Source: an uncultured Eubacteriales bacterium (GTDB lineage: Bacteria > Bacillota > Clostridia > Christensenellales > CAG-138). Taken from it: DNA of 64,000 nucleotides. Below the pieces are notes generated by a model. That model searched no databases and was not told the DNA's origin. It saw only the letters and a list, made by a program, of their open reading frames with translations. Positions 17,150 through 26,985 of this stretch are shown here, piece after piece. A program made the translations under genes and the position numbers. How positions within the stretch are numbered: the first letter of the stretch is position 1; the number at the start of each line of letters is the position of its first letter. The stretch spans positions 1 to 64,000 of the forward strand of contig ONNZ01000004.1 of assembly GCA_900319345.1 (NCBI GenBank). The letters run 5' to 3'.

Positions 17150-17938
17150 TTGCGGTTCACCAAGATGCAGGGCCTGGGCAACGATTTCATGCTTGTTCGC
17201 GGCCAGGTCCCCGGGGATGTATCGTCCCTATGCCGGCGGCTGTGCGACCGCCATTTCGGCATAGGCGCGGACGGCGTGATCTTCGTCTCTCCCTCCCGGG
17301 TCGCCGACGGTTCCATGCGTATCTTCAACGCCGACGGCAGCGAGGCCAGGATGTGCGGCAACGGCATCCGCTGCGTGGGCAAGTATCTGTATGAACAGGG
17401 CCTGGTCCCTAAGGATCGGATGATGGTCGATACCCTGTCCGGGGTCAAGACCCTGACCCTGAGGGTGGAGGATAACCGGGTCAAGAGCGTATCCGTGGAC
17501 ATGGGCCGGGCCGTCCTGGAGCAGGCGAAGGTGCCCCTGTTTGAGGATATGGGCCCGGGGATGCTGATCTCGGTGGGGAACCCCCATCTGGTGATCCTTT
17601 CTCCCAGCGTTGATGATCTGCCCCTGTCCCTGTGGGGGCCCCGGATCGAGAGCGATCCCCGGTTCCCCGGGGGCGTCAACGTGGAGTTCGCCCAGGTCCT
17701 GTCTCCCGAACAGCTCCGCATGCGGGTCTGGGAGCGGGGCTGCGGCGTCACCCTGGCCTGCGGCACCGGAGCCTGCGCGTCCGCCTTCGCCGCAGTGCAG
17801 GCGGGGCTTTGCCCTGCGGGGCGGCCCATCAAGATAGTTTTGGACGGCGGGAGCCTGCGCGTCACCGTGAGCGCCGAGGGCGATCTGTCCATGGCCGGGC
17901 CCGCCGTCACCGTATTCGAGGGGGAGGTGGACCTATGA
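17150..17938 (+). CDS. dapF: Diaminopimelate epimerase
   Basis: A 262-residue enzyme converting LL- to meso-diaminopimelate for lysine and peptidoglycan. The two catalytic cysteines are in RMCGNGIRC and ACGTGACA; FTKMQGLGNDFMLV is the family N terminus. The start codon is TTG at 17150, placed by homology and by GGGAGGG seven bases upstream. Its stop overlaps the next start in ATGA, so dapF and dapL are translationally coupled. Confidence 0.96.
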   Translation: MRFTKMQGLGNDFMLVRGQVPGDVSSLCRRLCDRHFGIGADGVIFVSPSRVADGSMRIFNADGSEARMCGNGIRCVGKYLYEQGLVPKDRMMVDTLSGVKTLTLRVEDNRVKSVSVDMGRAVLEQAKVPLFEDMGPGMLISVGNPHLVILSPSVDDLPLSLWGPRIESDPRFPGGVNVEFAQVLSPEQLRMRVWERGCGVTLACGTGACASAFAAVQAGLCPAGRPIKIVLDGGSLRVTVSAEGDLSMAGPAVTVFEGEVDL

Positions 17939-19113
17939 AGCTCAACGCCGCCTACGGGCAGCTGCCCCCCGCCTTCTTCTTCACGGAGATAGGGGCGCGG
18001 GTGGCCGCATATCGGGCCGATCATCCCCACGAAAAGCTGCTGCGGCTGGGGGTGGGGGACGTGACAGGCCCCCTGTCGCCCGTCGTCATCGAGGCCCTGC
18101 GCCGGGCCGTCGGCGAGCAGAGCCGGGCGGAGACCTTCCACGGGTATCTGCCGGAGACCGGCACAGACTTCATGAAGGCGGCGGTGGTTTCGTACTACGG
18201 GCGGCGGGGCGTGGCCCTGTCCCCGGAGGAGATCTTCATCTCCAGCGGCGCTGCGGACGATCTGGGCGCCATCGGGAACCTCTTTTCCACCGACAGCAGG
18301 GTGCTGGTGGCGGAGCCCGCCTATCCCGCCTACGTGGACACCAGCCGCATGGCGGGGCGAAGGGTCCTGCCCCTTCTGGGGACCCGGGAGAACGGCTTTC
18401 TGCCCCTGCCCGGGGACGACCTGGACGGGGATCTGATCTATCTTTGCTCCCCCAACAACCCCACGGGCACGGCCTATACCAGGCTCCAGCTTCAGCGGTG
18501 GGTGGACTGGGCCAACGAGCGCCAGGCGGTGATCGTCTTCGACGCCGCCTACGAGGCCTTCGTCCAGGACGGGGACGTACCCCACAGCATATACGAGCTC
18601 CCCGGCGCCGAGACCTGCACCGTCGAGATCTGCTCCCTGTCCAAGACGGCCGGGTTCACCGGCATGCGCCTTGGCTACACCGTGGTGCCCCAGGCCCTGA
18701 CGCGGGAAGGCTGCTCCCTTCACGATATGTGGACCCAGGATCGGACCACCCGGACCAACGGCGTCAGCTACGTGATCCAGCGAGCGGGGGAGGCGGCCCT
18801 GTCCCCGGCGGGCCTCCGATACAACCGGGAGGCCATCGCCGTCTACCAGGAGAACGGACGCATCCTCGCCGACGCCCTCACAAAGGCGGGTCTTTGGTTC
18901 ACCGGCGGCCGCAACGCCCCCTACCTGTGGCTGCCCTGTCCGGAGGGCATGACCGGCTGGGCGTTCTTCGAGCGCCTGCTCCGGGAGGCCCAGATCGTGG
19001 TCACCCCCGGGGAGGGCTTCGACGCAGGCGGCGCCGGCCATGTGCGGCTCTCCTGCTTCGGCAGCCGGGAGGACACGGCGGAAGCCGCCCGGCGGCTGCG
19101 GACAGTCTTTTGA
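17935..19113 (+). CDS. dapL: LL-diaminopimelate aminotransferase
   Basis: A 392-residue PLP class I/II aminotransferase that makes LL-diaminopimelate directly from tetrahydrodipicolinate, bypassing the acyl-intermediate steps. The N terminus ([11 protein letters not shown]...FFTEIG), [13 protein letters not shown], the [12 protein letters not shown] segment, [10 protein letters not shown] and the PLP lysine region [16 protein letters not shown] match DapL rather than aspartate aminotransferase. The start ATG overlaps the dapF stop. dapL next to dapF is a common arrangement and indicates the aminotransferase lysine pathway in this organism. Confidence 0.95.
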   Translation: MKLNAAYGQLPPAFFFTEIGARVAAYRADHPHEKLLRLGVGDVTGPLSPVVIEALRRAVGEQSRAETFHGYLPETGTDFMKAAVVSYYGRRGVALSPEEIFISSGAADDLGAIGNLFSTDSRVLVAEPAYPAYVDTSRMAGRRVLPLLGTRENGFLPLPGDDLDGDLIYLCSPNNPTGTAYTRLQLQRWVDWANERQAVIVFDAAYEAFVQDGDVPHSIYELPGAETCTVEICSLSKTAGFTGMRLGYTVVPQALTREGCSLHDMWTQDRTTRTNGVSYVIQRAGEAALSPAGLRYNREAIAVYQENGRILADALTKAGLWFTGGRNAPYLWLPCPEGMTGWAFFERLLREAQIVVTPGEGFDAGGAGHVRLSCFGSREDTAEAARRLRTVF

Positions 19114-19141
19114 TATCCTATTGCACTATCGGGAGGAAGGT

Positions 19142-20686
19142 ATGGAACGGGAAATGATCGTGATCCTGGATTTCGGCGGCCAGTACAAGCAGCTCATCGC
19201 CCGGCGGGTCCGGGCCTGCCATGTGTATTGCGAGATCCGCCCCTGCACCACGCCTTTAGAGGAGCTGCGGGCCCTTGCGCCCAAGGGCATCATCCTCACC
19301 GGCGGCCCCGGCAGCGTGTATGCGCCGGATGCGCCTCTCTGTGATCCGGGGCTGTTTTCCCTGGGGGTGCCCGTGCTGGGCATCTGCTACGGCGCTCAGC
19401 TCATGGCCCACCTGTTGGGCGGGCAGGTGAGATCGGCAGAGATCTCGGAATATGGGCGCACACAGCTGTGGATCGACGGGCCCGGTTCGCCCTTGTTCCA
19501 GCAGGTGCCTCGGGAGACGACCTGCTGGATGAGCCATCGGGACTATATCGCCGCCCTACCTGCGGGCTTTATCGCCACGGCTCATACGCCCGCCTGCCCT
19601 ACCGCCGCCATGGAGGACACCTGTCGGAACTTCTATGCCCTGCAGTTCCATCCGGAGGTCCTGCACACCCCCGAGGGGACGGAGATGCTGCGGCGGTTCG
19701 TGTGGGACGTCTGCGGCTGTGGGGAGAGCTGGGTCATGGATTCCTATATCGAGGAGCAGGTGGCGGCCGTCCGCGCCCAGGTGGGGACCGGCCGAGTGCT
19801 GCTGGCCCTGTCCGGCGGGGTGGATTCCTCGGTGGCGGCGGCCCTGCTGTCCAGGGCTGTGGGCAAACAGCTCGTCTGCGTGTTCGTGGACCACGGCCTC
19901 ATGCGCAAGGGCGAGGCGGACAAGGTCAAGGCCGTCTTCGGCCCCGGCGGCTTCGATCTCACCTTCCGCCCGGTGGATGCCGGGGAACGGTTTTTTGCGG
20001 CCCTCAAGGGCGTGACGGATCCGGAGCAGAAGCGCCGGATAATCGGCGAGCAGTTCATCCGCACCTTCGAGGCGGAGGCAAGGGCCCTGGGGGAGGTGGA
20101 TTTCCTGGCCCAGGGCACCATCTACCCCGACGTGGTGGAAAGCGGCACGGGCAGCGCCGGAGCCGTCATCAAGTCCCATCACAACGTGGGAGGCCTGCCC
20201 AAGGACCTTTCCTTCTCCGGCCTGGTGGAGCCCCTGCGGCCCCTGTTCAAGGACGAGGTGCGGGAGCTGGGCCGGAAGCTGGGCCTGCCGGAAAGTATCA
20301 TCCGCCGCCAGCCCTTCCCGGGGCCTGGATTGGCCGTGCGGATCGTGGGTGAGGTGACGCCGGACAAGGTGCGCATCGTCCAGGAGGCCGACGCCATCTT
20401 CCAGGAGGAGCTGCAGCGGTTCGACGTCGACACCGGATCGGGCCAGTTCTTCGCCGCCCTGTCCAACCTGCGCTCCGTGGGCGTCATGGGCGACGGCCGC
20501 ACCTACGAGTATGCCGTGGTGCTGCGGGCGGTATCCACCGAGGATTTCATGACCGCCACGGCGGCGCGCCTGCCCTATGAGCTCCTGGACAGATGCATGA
20601 ATCGGATCATCAACGAGGTGGACGGCGTGAATCGGGTGCTGTACGATCTGACCAGCAAACCGCCCGCTACCATCGAGCTCGAATAG
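19142..20686 (+). CDS. guaA: GMP synthase (glutamine-hydrolysing)
   Basis: A 514-residue enzyme converting XMP to GMP. The N-terminal class I amidotransferase domain has [17 protein letters not shown] (catalytic Cys) and the LQFHPEV His/Glu; the ATP pyrophosphatase domain has the P-loop [11 protein letters not shown]; the C-terminal dimer domain ends [17 protein letters not shown], closing with the family's usual terminus. The start at 19142 has AGGAAGG three bases upstream and lies 28 bases after dapL, so it may share that transcript. A promoter for the next gene lies immediately after the stop. Confidence 0.97.
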   Translation: MEREMIVILDFGGQYKQLIARRVRACHVYCEIRPCTTPLEELRALAPKGIILTGGPGSVYAPDAPLCDPGLFSLGVPVLGICYGAQLMAHLLGGQVRSAEISEYGRTQLWIDGPGSPLFQQVPRETTCWMSHRDYIAALPAGFIATAHTPACPTAAMEDTCRNFYALQFHPEVLHTPEGTEMLRRFVWDVCGCGESWVMDSYIEEQVAAVRAQVGTGRVLLALSGGVDSSVAAALLSRAVGKQLVCVFVDHGLMRKGEADKVKAVFGPGGFDLTFRPVDAGERFFAALKGVTDPEQKRRIIGEQFIRTFEAEARALGEVDFLAQGTIYPDVVESGTGSAGAVIKSHHNVGGLPKDLSFSGLVEPLRPLFKDEVRELGRKLGLPESIIRRQPFPGPGLAVRIVGEVTPDKVRIVQEADAIFQEELQRFDVDTGSGQFFAALSNLRSVGVMGDGRTYEYAVVLRAVSTEDFMTATAARLPYELLDRCMNRIINEVDGVNRVLYDLTSKPPATIELE

Positions 20687-20687
20687 G

Positions 20688-20716
20688 TTGCTCAACGCGA
20701 AAAAAGAGCGTATAAT
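20688..20716 (+). promoter_or_regulatory. glmS promoter
   Basis: TTGCTC (20688-20693), 17-base spacer, TATAAT (20711-20716). The leader to glmS is only about 30 bases, too short for a glmS ribozyme. Confidence 0.75.
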
Positions 20717-20752
20717 CGAGAACGGAAAAATTGGACACAAAGGAGATAGCGT

Positions 20753-22609
<1,857 letters not shown>

Positions 22610-22635
22610 ATCGAGAACAGGCGTTTGATCGCAAC

Positions 22636-22674
22636 AAAAAAAGGGCATGCACGGGATATCCCATGCATGCCCTT
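22636..22674 (-). terminator. Terminator of the leftward kinase operon
   Basis: AAAGGGCATGCA and TGCATGCCCTTT pair; on the minus strand the stem is followed by TTTTTTTG. It lies between convergent glmS and the 22685 gene. Confidence 0.85.
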
Positions 22675-22684
22675 TGGGTATTCC

Positions 22685-23437
22685 TTACGGCTGGATCACC
22701 CGGATGGTGAAACGGCTGCCGTCGGCAGAGATGGTCTTGACCAGGGCGAAGCCGCTATCGAGGGGCAGCGTCAGCTTGGTGCCGGCCCCGTCGGGTTCCG
22801 TCGTAGCGGCGTTGAGGTCGTAGCCCAGGCCCAGCCGGGCGGCCATGTCCCCAAGGCCCAGCAGGGGCGCGTCCTGGGGATAGAGCACGGCGGACTCCAT
22901 CAGGGGCTGGCCCGTGCGGCTGTCCAGGTACACGGTCAGGGAGAAGGCGTCCCCAGAGCTCAGATCCATCCAGGCCTGGGCGCACCAGAGGGAGTAGCGG
23001 CTGCCGTCGGCGGTGAGATAGTCCCGCAGGGTGGCGCCGGTGCGGACCTCCTGGGCGGCGGCGCTGACGGCGGCCTGCAACTCCGGGTCCTGGCCCGCGG
23101 CGGCCATCATGTCCGCGAACAGCCTGTCCCAGGCGGACCCGACCAGGGCATTGGCTTCATTTTCCGTCAGCTCGTCGGGCAGGGGGTACCGCTGGGGCCC
23201 CTCGGTCTCCCCGGCGTTGAAGAGGGCCACCCGGGTGGAGAGGGACAAGGGCGCGCCCACGGCGATGCCGCTTTCCAAGGTGAAGGGCTCGAAGGCGGCC
23301 TTGTCGTAGAGGCTTCGCTCCTCCGCCTTCAGGAGGAGGCTGCTGATCAGCACGCACAAAAAGGCGCCCGCCGCCGTGCCCACGCAGATGAGCACGTAGA
23401 GGAGGGTGGTCTTATCCTTGCGGGTCAACTTCCTCAT
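22685..23437 (-). CDS. Membrane-anchored extracytoplasmic protein of the kinase operon
   Basis: 250 residues from MRKLTRKDK, the start with AAAGGAGG six bases upstream. One membrane segment (LLYVLICVGTAAGAFLCVLI) follows a basic N terminus; the rest is predicted outside the cell, with two roughly alpha/beta stretches and WDRLFADMMAAAGQD and LDLSSGDAFSLTVYLDSRTGQP-like text (WMDLSSGDAFSLTVYLD). I recognise no family. It overlaps the upstream sensor kinase gene by 26 bases, so it is probably a partner of that two-component system, perhaps an accessory or target at the membrane. Confidence 0.75.
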   Translation of the reverse strand: MRKLTRKDKTTLLYVLICVGTAAGAFLCVLISSLLLKAEERSLYDKAAFEPFTLESGIAVGAPLSLSTRVALFNAGETEGPQRYPLPDELTENEANALVGSAWDRLFADMMAAAGQDPELQAAVSAAAQEVRTGATLRDYLTADGSRYSLWCAQAWMDLSSGDAFSLTVYLDSRTGQPLMESAVLYPQDAPLLGLGDMAARLGLGYDLNAATTEPDGAGTKLTLPLDSGFALVKTISADGSRFTIRVIQP

Positions 23438-24869
23438 GGCTGGCCTCCTTTCCGCGCTTGTCCTTGGGCATGGGCAGGTCGAACCAGACGCTGGTGCCCT
23501 GGCCCACCTTGCTTTCAAAATGGAGCTCGCTGCCGTGGAGCTGGGCGATCTTGTTCCCGATGGCCAATCCAAGGCCCGCCCCGTGCTGGGCCCGGGACCG
23601 GGACTTATCCACCATGAAGAAGGCCTCCGTGATCCGGTTCAGCTCCTCCTCGGGGATGCCGATGCCGTGGTCTGTGACGGTGATCCTGTACCGGCCCTCC
23701 TGCTTGCGGCCCGTGAGCTCGATGGTCTTCCCGGGCTCCGAGGCCTTGCGGGCGTTGTCGATGAGGTTGGTGATGAGGGTCAGCAGCAGGTCCTTCTCAT
23801 AGAGGATCTGATACTGCTCGATGCTGGTCTCCAATGTGAGCCCGTGCTGCTCCAGCATGGGGGTCACCACGGCGATCACGTGGCCCAGGACCCGGCGGGC
23901 GTAGCCCCGGGTCAGCTCGAATTCGTTCTTGTCCAGGACCACCAGATCCATGAGCTTCAAACTCAGGGCTTCCAGCCGCTTCCCCTCGGAGAAGATGAAG
24001 TTGGAGGCCATGAAGGCGTCCTCCTCGTCCAGCTCCGCCGAGCGCAGCATGTCCGCATAGCCGATGATGGAGGTCATGGGGGTCTTGAGTTCGTGGGAGA
24101 AATTGGCCACGAAGTCCTTCTGCTGCTTGGCGTAGCCCTCGAGGGCCGTGACCTTCTGCTCGATGGCCTCGGCCATGGTGTTGAAGCTGATGGCCAGGTC
24201 CCCGATCTCGTCCAGGGACTTCACGTCGGCCCGCACGTCGTACTGGCCCTCCTCGATGCGCTTGGTGGCCTCCGTCAGGGTACGGACGGGCCGGGACACG
24301 AAGTAGGAGATGAGGAGCATGGCCCCGATGCACACGGCCACGGTGATGAGGTGCAGCGTGACGAACACCGCCACCTCCCCCCGGCGGGCGTTGAACAGGT
24401 CGTCGGCGGGGAAGCGGACCGAGAGAAAGTACCGGTCCATGCCCACGGGCACACAGGCCGCCGTGTCCAGCTGGGAGCCTCCGTCCCTTTCGATGAGGGA
24501 GTAGACGAACCGCTTCTCCGTCAGCTCCTGGTAGGCGAGCCGCTCCGGGAATCCCTCCTCCGTGGCCACCAGGAGCCGGCGGCCCTCGTCATAGAGGGCG
24601 ATGGCGGCCCCGTTCAGGTTGGCGGCCTTGGAGGATCGGTCCAGCACCTCCCGGAGCATCCGGGGACTGGTGCTCTGATAATACACGTTGAGGACGGAGA
24701 TCTCCGCCTCCAGGGAGGAGGCCAGGCCCGAGTAGGCCGCCTCCGCCTCCCTGACCCGGAAGGACAGGGCGGCGTTGAAGCTCCGGGCGATGAGGGCGTG
24801 GCCGAAGGCAGCAAACAGCACCGCCACGATAAGGACGGTGCAGACGCTGATCTTCAAAGCGAATCTCAC
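23412..24869 (-). CDS. Sensor histidine kinase with HAMP domain
   Basis: A 485-residue membrane kinase. Two membrane segments (about 7-28 and 166-190) flank an extracytoplasmic sensor of roughly 140 residues. A HAMP domain (about 190-245) leads to the H box FVANFSHELKTP with His259, the N box LITNLIDNARKAS, G1 DHGIGIPEEE and G2 GAGLGLAIGNKIA of the ATPase. The start codon is GTG with GGGAGGG upstream. It follows the response regulator by 26 bases and overlaps the membrane protein gene downstream. The layout resembles cell-envelope stress systems, but no stimulus can be read from the sequence. Confidence 0.93.
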   Translation of the reverse strand: MRFALKISVCTVLIVAVLFAAFGHALIARSFNAALSFRVREAEAAYSGLASSLEAEISVLNVYYQSTSPRMLREVLDRSSKAANLNGAAIALYDEGRRLLVATEEGFPERLAYQELTEKRFVYSLIERDGGSQLDTAACVPVGMDRYFLSVRFPADDLFNARRGEVAVFVTLHLITVAVCIGAMLLISYFVSRPVRTLTEATKRIEEGQYDVRADVKSLDEIGDLAISFNTMAEAIEQKVTALEGYAKQQKDFVANFSHELKTPMTSIIGYADMLRSAELDEEDAFMASNFIFSEGKRLEALSLKLMDLVVLDKNEFELTRGYARRVLGHVIAVVTPMLEQHGLTLETSIEQYQILYEKDLLLTLITNLIDNARKASEPGKTIELTGRKQEGRYRITVTDHGIGIPEEELNRITEAFFMVDKSRSRAQHGAGLGLAIGNKIAQLHGSELHFESKVGQGTSVWFDLPMPKDKRGKEASHEEVDPQG

Positions 24870-24895
24870 TTAGCTTCCCTCCCGTTCAGGATGGT

Positions 24896-25588
24896 TCATC
24901 CCTGGGGCTGTTCCTCGGCATGGAGCTCCTCCTCGGAGATCTCCAGCCGGTACCCCACCCGGTGGACAGTCTTGATCCGATCCGTCCAGTTGAGCTTGCG
25001 CCGAAGCCGCTGCACGTGGGAGTCCAGGGTGCGGCTTTCGCCGATATAGTCCGTCTCCCAGATGCGCTCGAACAAGGTCTCCCGGAACAGGGCCGTGTTG
25101 GGGTTCTGGCAGAAGATCACCAGCAGGTCGAACTCCTTCCGGGTCAGGTCCACCCGCTGGCCGTTCTGGTATACCTCCCGGGCCTCCGGGTCGATGGTCA
25201 CGTCCAGGATCTGCAATATGCCCTGGCTCTTGTTGTACCGGCGCAGGACCACCTCGATCCGGGCCAGCAGCTCCACGATCTCGAAAGGCTTTACGATGTA
25301 GTCCTCGGCCCCCAGCTTAAGCCCCTTGACCCGGTCCATCACGTCCGCCTTGGCCGTGAGGAAGATCACCGGGATGCCCAGAGGGCGGATGAAGGAGAGC
25401 AGGTCGTAGCCGTCGAACTTGGGCAGCATGATGTCCAGCAGCACCAGATCGAAGGTGTTGTTTTCCAGCAGGTCGGCAGCCTCCTGGCCGTCGTAGGCGC
25501 AGGTGACCGCGTAGCCCTGGCGGGCCAGGTTCATGCGGATCAGGTTGGCGATGGGCAGCTCGTCGTCCACCACAAGGATCTTGATCAT
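24896..25588 (-). CDS. OmpR/PhoB-type response regulator
   Basis: A 230-residue regulator with an N-terminal receiver domain (VVDDELPIANLI, phosphoryl Asp52 in LLDIMLP, conserved Thr/Ala FLTAKAD and Lys in VKPFEI) and a C-terminal winged helix (VDLTRKEFDLLVIF...RRKLNWTDRIKTVHRVGYRLE). It is cognate to the adjacent kinase. GAGGTGAG precedes the start. The promoter region carries two CAAATT direct repeats exactly ten bases apart at 25646-25661, the form of an OmpR-family binding site, suggesting autoregulation. Confidence 0.93.
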   Translation of the reverse strand: MIKILVVDDELPIANLIRMNLARQGYAVTCAYDGQEAADLLENNTFDLVLLDIMLPKFDGYDLLSFIRPLGIPVIFLTAKADVMDRVKGLKLGAEDYIVKPFEIVELLARIEVVLRRYNKSQGILQILDVTIDPEAREVYQNGQRVDLTRKEFDLLVIFCQNPNTALFRETLFERIWETDYIGESRTLDSHVQRLRRKLNWTDRIKTVHRVGYRLEISEEELHAEEQPQG

Positions 25589-25634
25589 AGTCTCACCTCA
25601 GCATTTTCGGGCGCACCCGTATCGGTATGGAGGC

Positions 25635-25661
25635 AGTATACCACCCAAATTCGGACAAATT
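25635..25661 (-). promoter_or_regulatory. Putative autoregulated promoter of the two-component operon
   Basis: A minus-strand TATACT (25640-25635) has no good -35 hexamer; instead the direct repeat CAAATT-cgga-CAAATT (plus strand, 25646-25661) occupies that place. Tandem half-sites of this period replacing the -35 are typical of PhoB/OmpR-type activation. Confidence 0.45.
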
Positions 25662-25690
25662 GTAAAATCCTATGGGGGAAATGATGATTT

Positions 25691-26821
25691 TTACAACTTT
25701 TTTTGCTTTTTCTGAAAGAAGGTGAGCCGCTTTTTCCGATCCGCTTCCTCGGGCAGCGGTATCTTCCGCTTGGGGAACAGGGTGATGACCCCGTCCCGCT
25801 CGAGCCCCACCAGCACCGCGCACAGGATGGGCAGGCCCAGGAGCCCCAGGCCGCCGAAGATGCGAAGGCCCACGAACATGCACATGAGGGTCAGCAGCGG
25901 GTGGAGCCCCACGTGGTCCCCCACGATCCGAGGCTCGATGATCTGCCGGATCACGGTGATGATCACGTACAGGATCAGCAGCCCCACGCCCCGCTTGATG
26001 TCCCCGGTGATCAGGGAGATCACCGCCCAGGGGAGCATGATTGTGCCGCTGCCCACCACGGGCAGGATGTCGAACACGGCGATGGCCATGGCGATGAGGA
26101 CGGAGTATTCCACCCCCAGGATGGTGAGGCCGATGGCCTGCTCCAGGAAGGTGATGAACATGATGAGCACGTAGGAGCGGAGCATACGGCCCACGGTGGT
26201 CTTGCAGTAGTCGAGGCCGGCGATGATCTTGTTGTAGTCCTCCTCCTTGATCCGCCGGGCCACGGCCCACTTGAGGAGGCCGAAGTCCAGGGAGATGAAG
26301 TAGGTGGCGATGATCATGAACAGCACGTTCAAAAAGCTGGAGGGCAGGGAGGACATGATGCCCGTCACCAGCCGGGTGGATATCTCCGCCACCTTGGACC
26401 TAAGGGACAGCAGCACGCTGTTCACCAGCCCCTCCAGCACGCTGACCGCGTTGGGGTCCAGGCGGCTGGTCCACCGGGAGGCCATCTCGGTGAGGCTCTC
26501 CACCGTGGGGATGATGACCGTGTTGAACTGGGACACGGAGGTCCGGGCGAAGGTGAACAGCTCCGACCCGATGAACAGCGCCAGCACCGCCAGCAGGATG
26601 AACAGCAGCGTCACCAAAATGGTGGTCACCAACCGCCGGTTGATCTTCAGCTTCTTCGACAGGAACTCCGCGGGGGAGCGCAGCAGCACCGAGAAGACGA
26701 ACGCCAGCAAAAAGGGCATGAGCAGGGGCAACACGTACTTGAACCCCAAAAAGATGAGGCCCAGGATCACCGCCGCGTAGGCGAACTTTATGAGGAATTG
26801 TGTCATGCGCTCCTTCGTCAT
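25691..26821 (-). CDS. AI-2E family permease (YtvI/PerM-like)
   Basis: A 376-residue polytopic membrane protein of the AI-2E transporter/PerM superfamily. It has an N-terminal pair of helices (KFAYAAVILGLIFLGFKYVLPLLMPFLLAFVF), a long soluble middle part, and the family C-terminal block VLIAMAIAVFDILPVVGSGTIMLPWA, with IIEPRIVGDHVGLHPLLTL. Members include YtvI, needed at sporulation in Bacillus, and exporters of uncertain substrate. Two starts are possible: 26821, only eight bases after a -10 element and so nearly leaderless, or 26806 (MTQFLIK) with AAGGAG very close. The gene is divergent from the GH13 gene. Confidence 0.9.
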   Translation of the reverse strand: MTKERMTQFLIKFAYAAVILGLIFLGFKYVLPLLMPFLLAFVFSVLLRSPAEFLSKKLKINRRLVTTILVTLLFILLAVLALFIGSELFTFARTSVSQFNTVIIPTVESLTEMASRWTSRLDPNAVSVLEGLVNSVLLSLRSKVAEISTRLVTGIMSSLPSSFLNVLFMIIATYFISLDFGLLKWAVARRIKEEDYNKIIAGLDYCKTTVGRMLRSYVLIMFITFLEQAIGLTILGVEYSVLIAMAIAVFDILPVVGSGTIMLPWAVISLITGDIKRGVGLLILYVIITVIRQIIEPRIVGDHVGLHPLLTLMCMFVGLRIFGGLGLLGLPILCAVLVGLERDGVITLFPKRKIPLPEEADRKKRLTFFQKKQKKL

Positions 26822-26829
26822 ACATCGTT

Positions 26830-26858
26830 AGTATACCAGCATTCCCCTCGCTCGTCAA
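26830..26858 (-). promoter_or_regulatory. Promoter of the AI-2E family permease gene
   Basis: Minus strand TTGACG (26858-26853), 17-base spacer, TATACT (26835-26830). The first ATG lies eight bases after the -10 element. Confidence 0.7.
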
Positions 26859-26951
26859 AGAGAAAGAACGGAAAGAGCCCAGATTCTTTTTCGCGGCGGG
26901 GAAAGGGGGCCGATACTTGTGAAAAAGGTGAAACTTTTGTCAGGCCCCGGC

Positions 26952-26979
26952 TTGAATATGGCGGCTGGATGAGTATAAT
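26952..26979 (+). promoter_or_regulatory. Promoter of the GH13 gene, predicted leaderless
   Basis: TTGAAT (26952-26957), 16-base spacer, TATAAT (26974-26979), then six bases and the ATG at 26986. No ribosome binding site fits between. Confidence 0.6.
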
Positions 26980-26985
26980 GAAATC

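Noticed and set aside
20687..20752. glmS ribozyme
   Set aside because: The intergenic gap is too short and holds a promoter.
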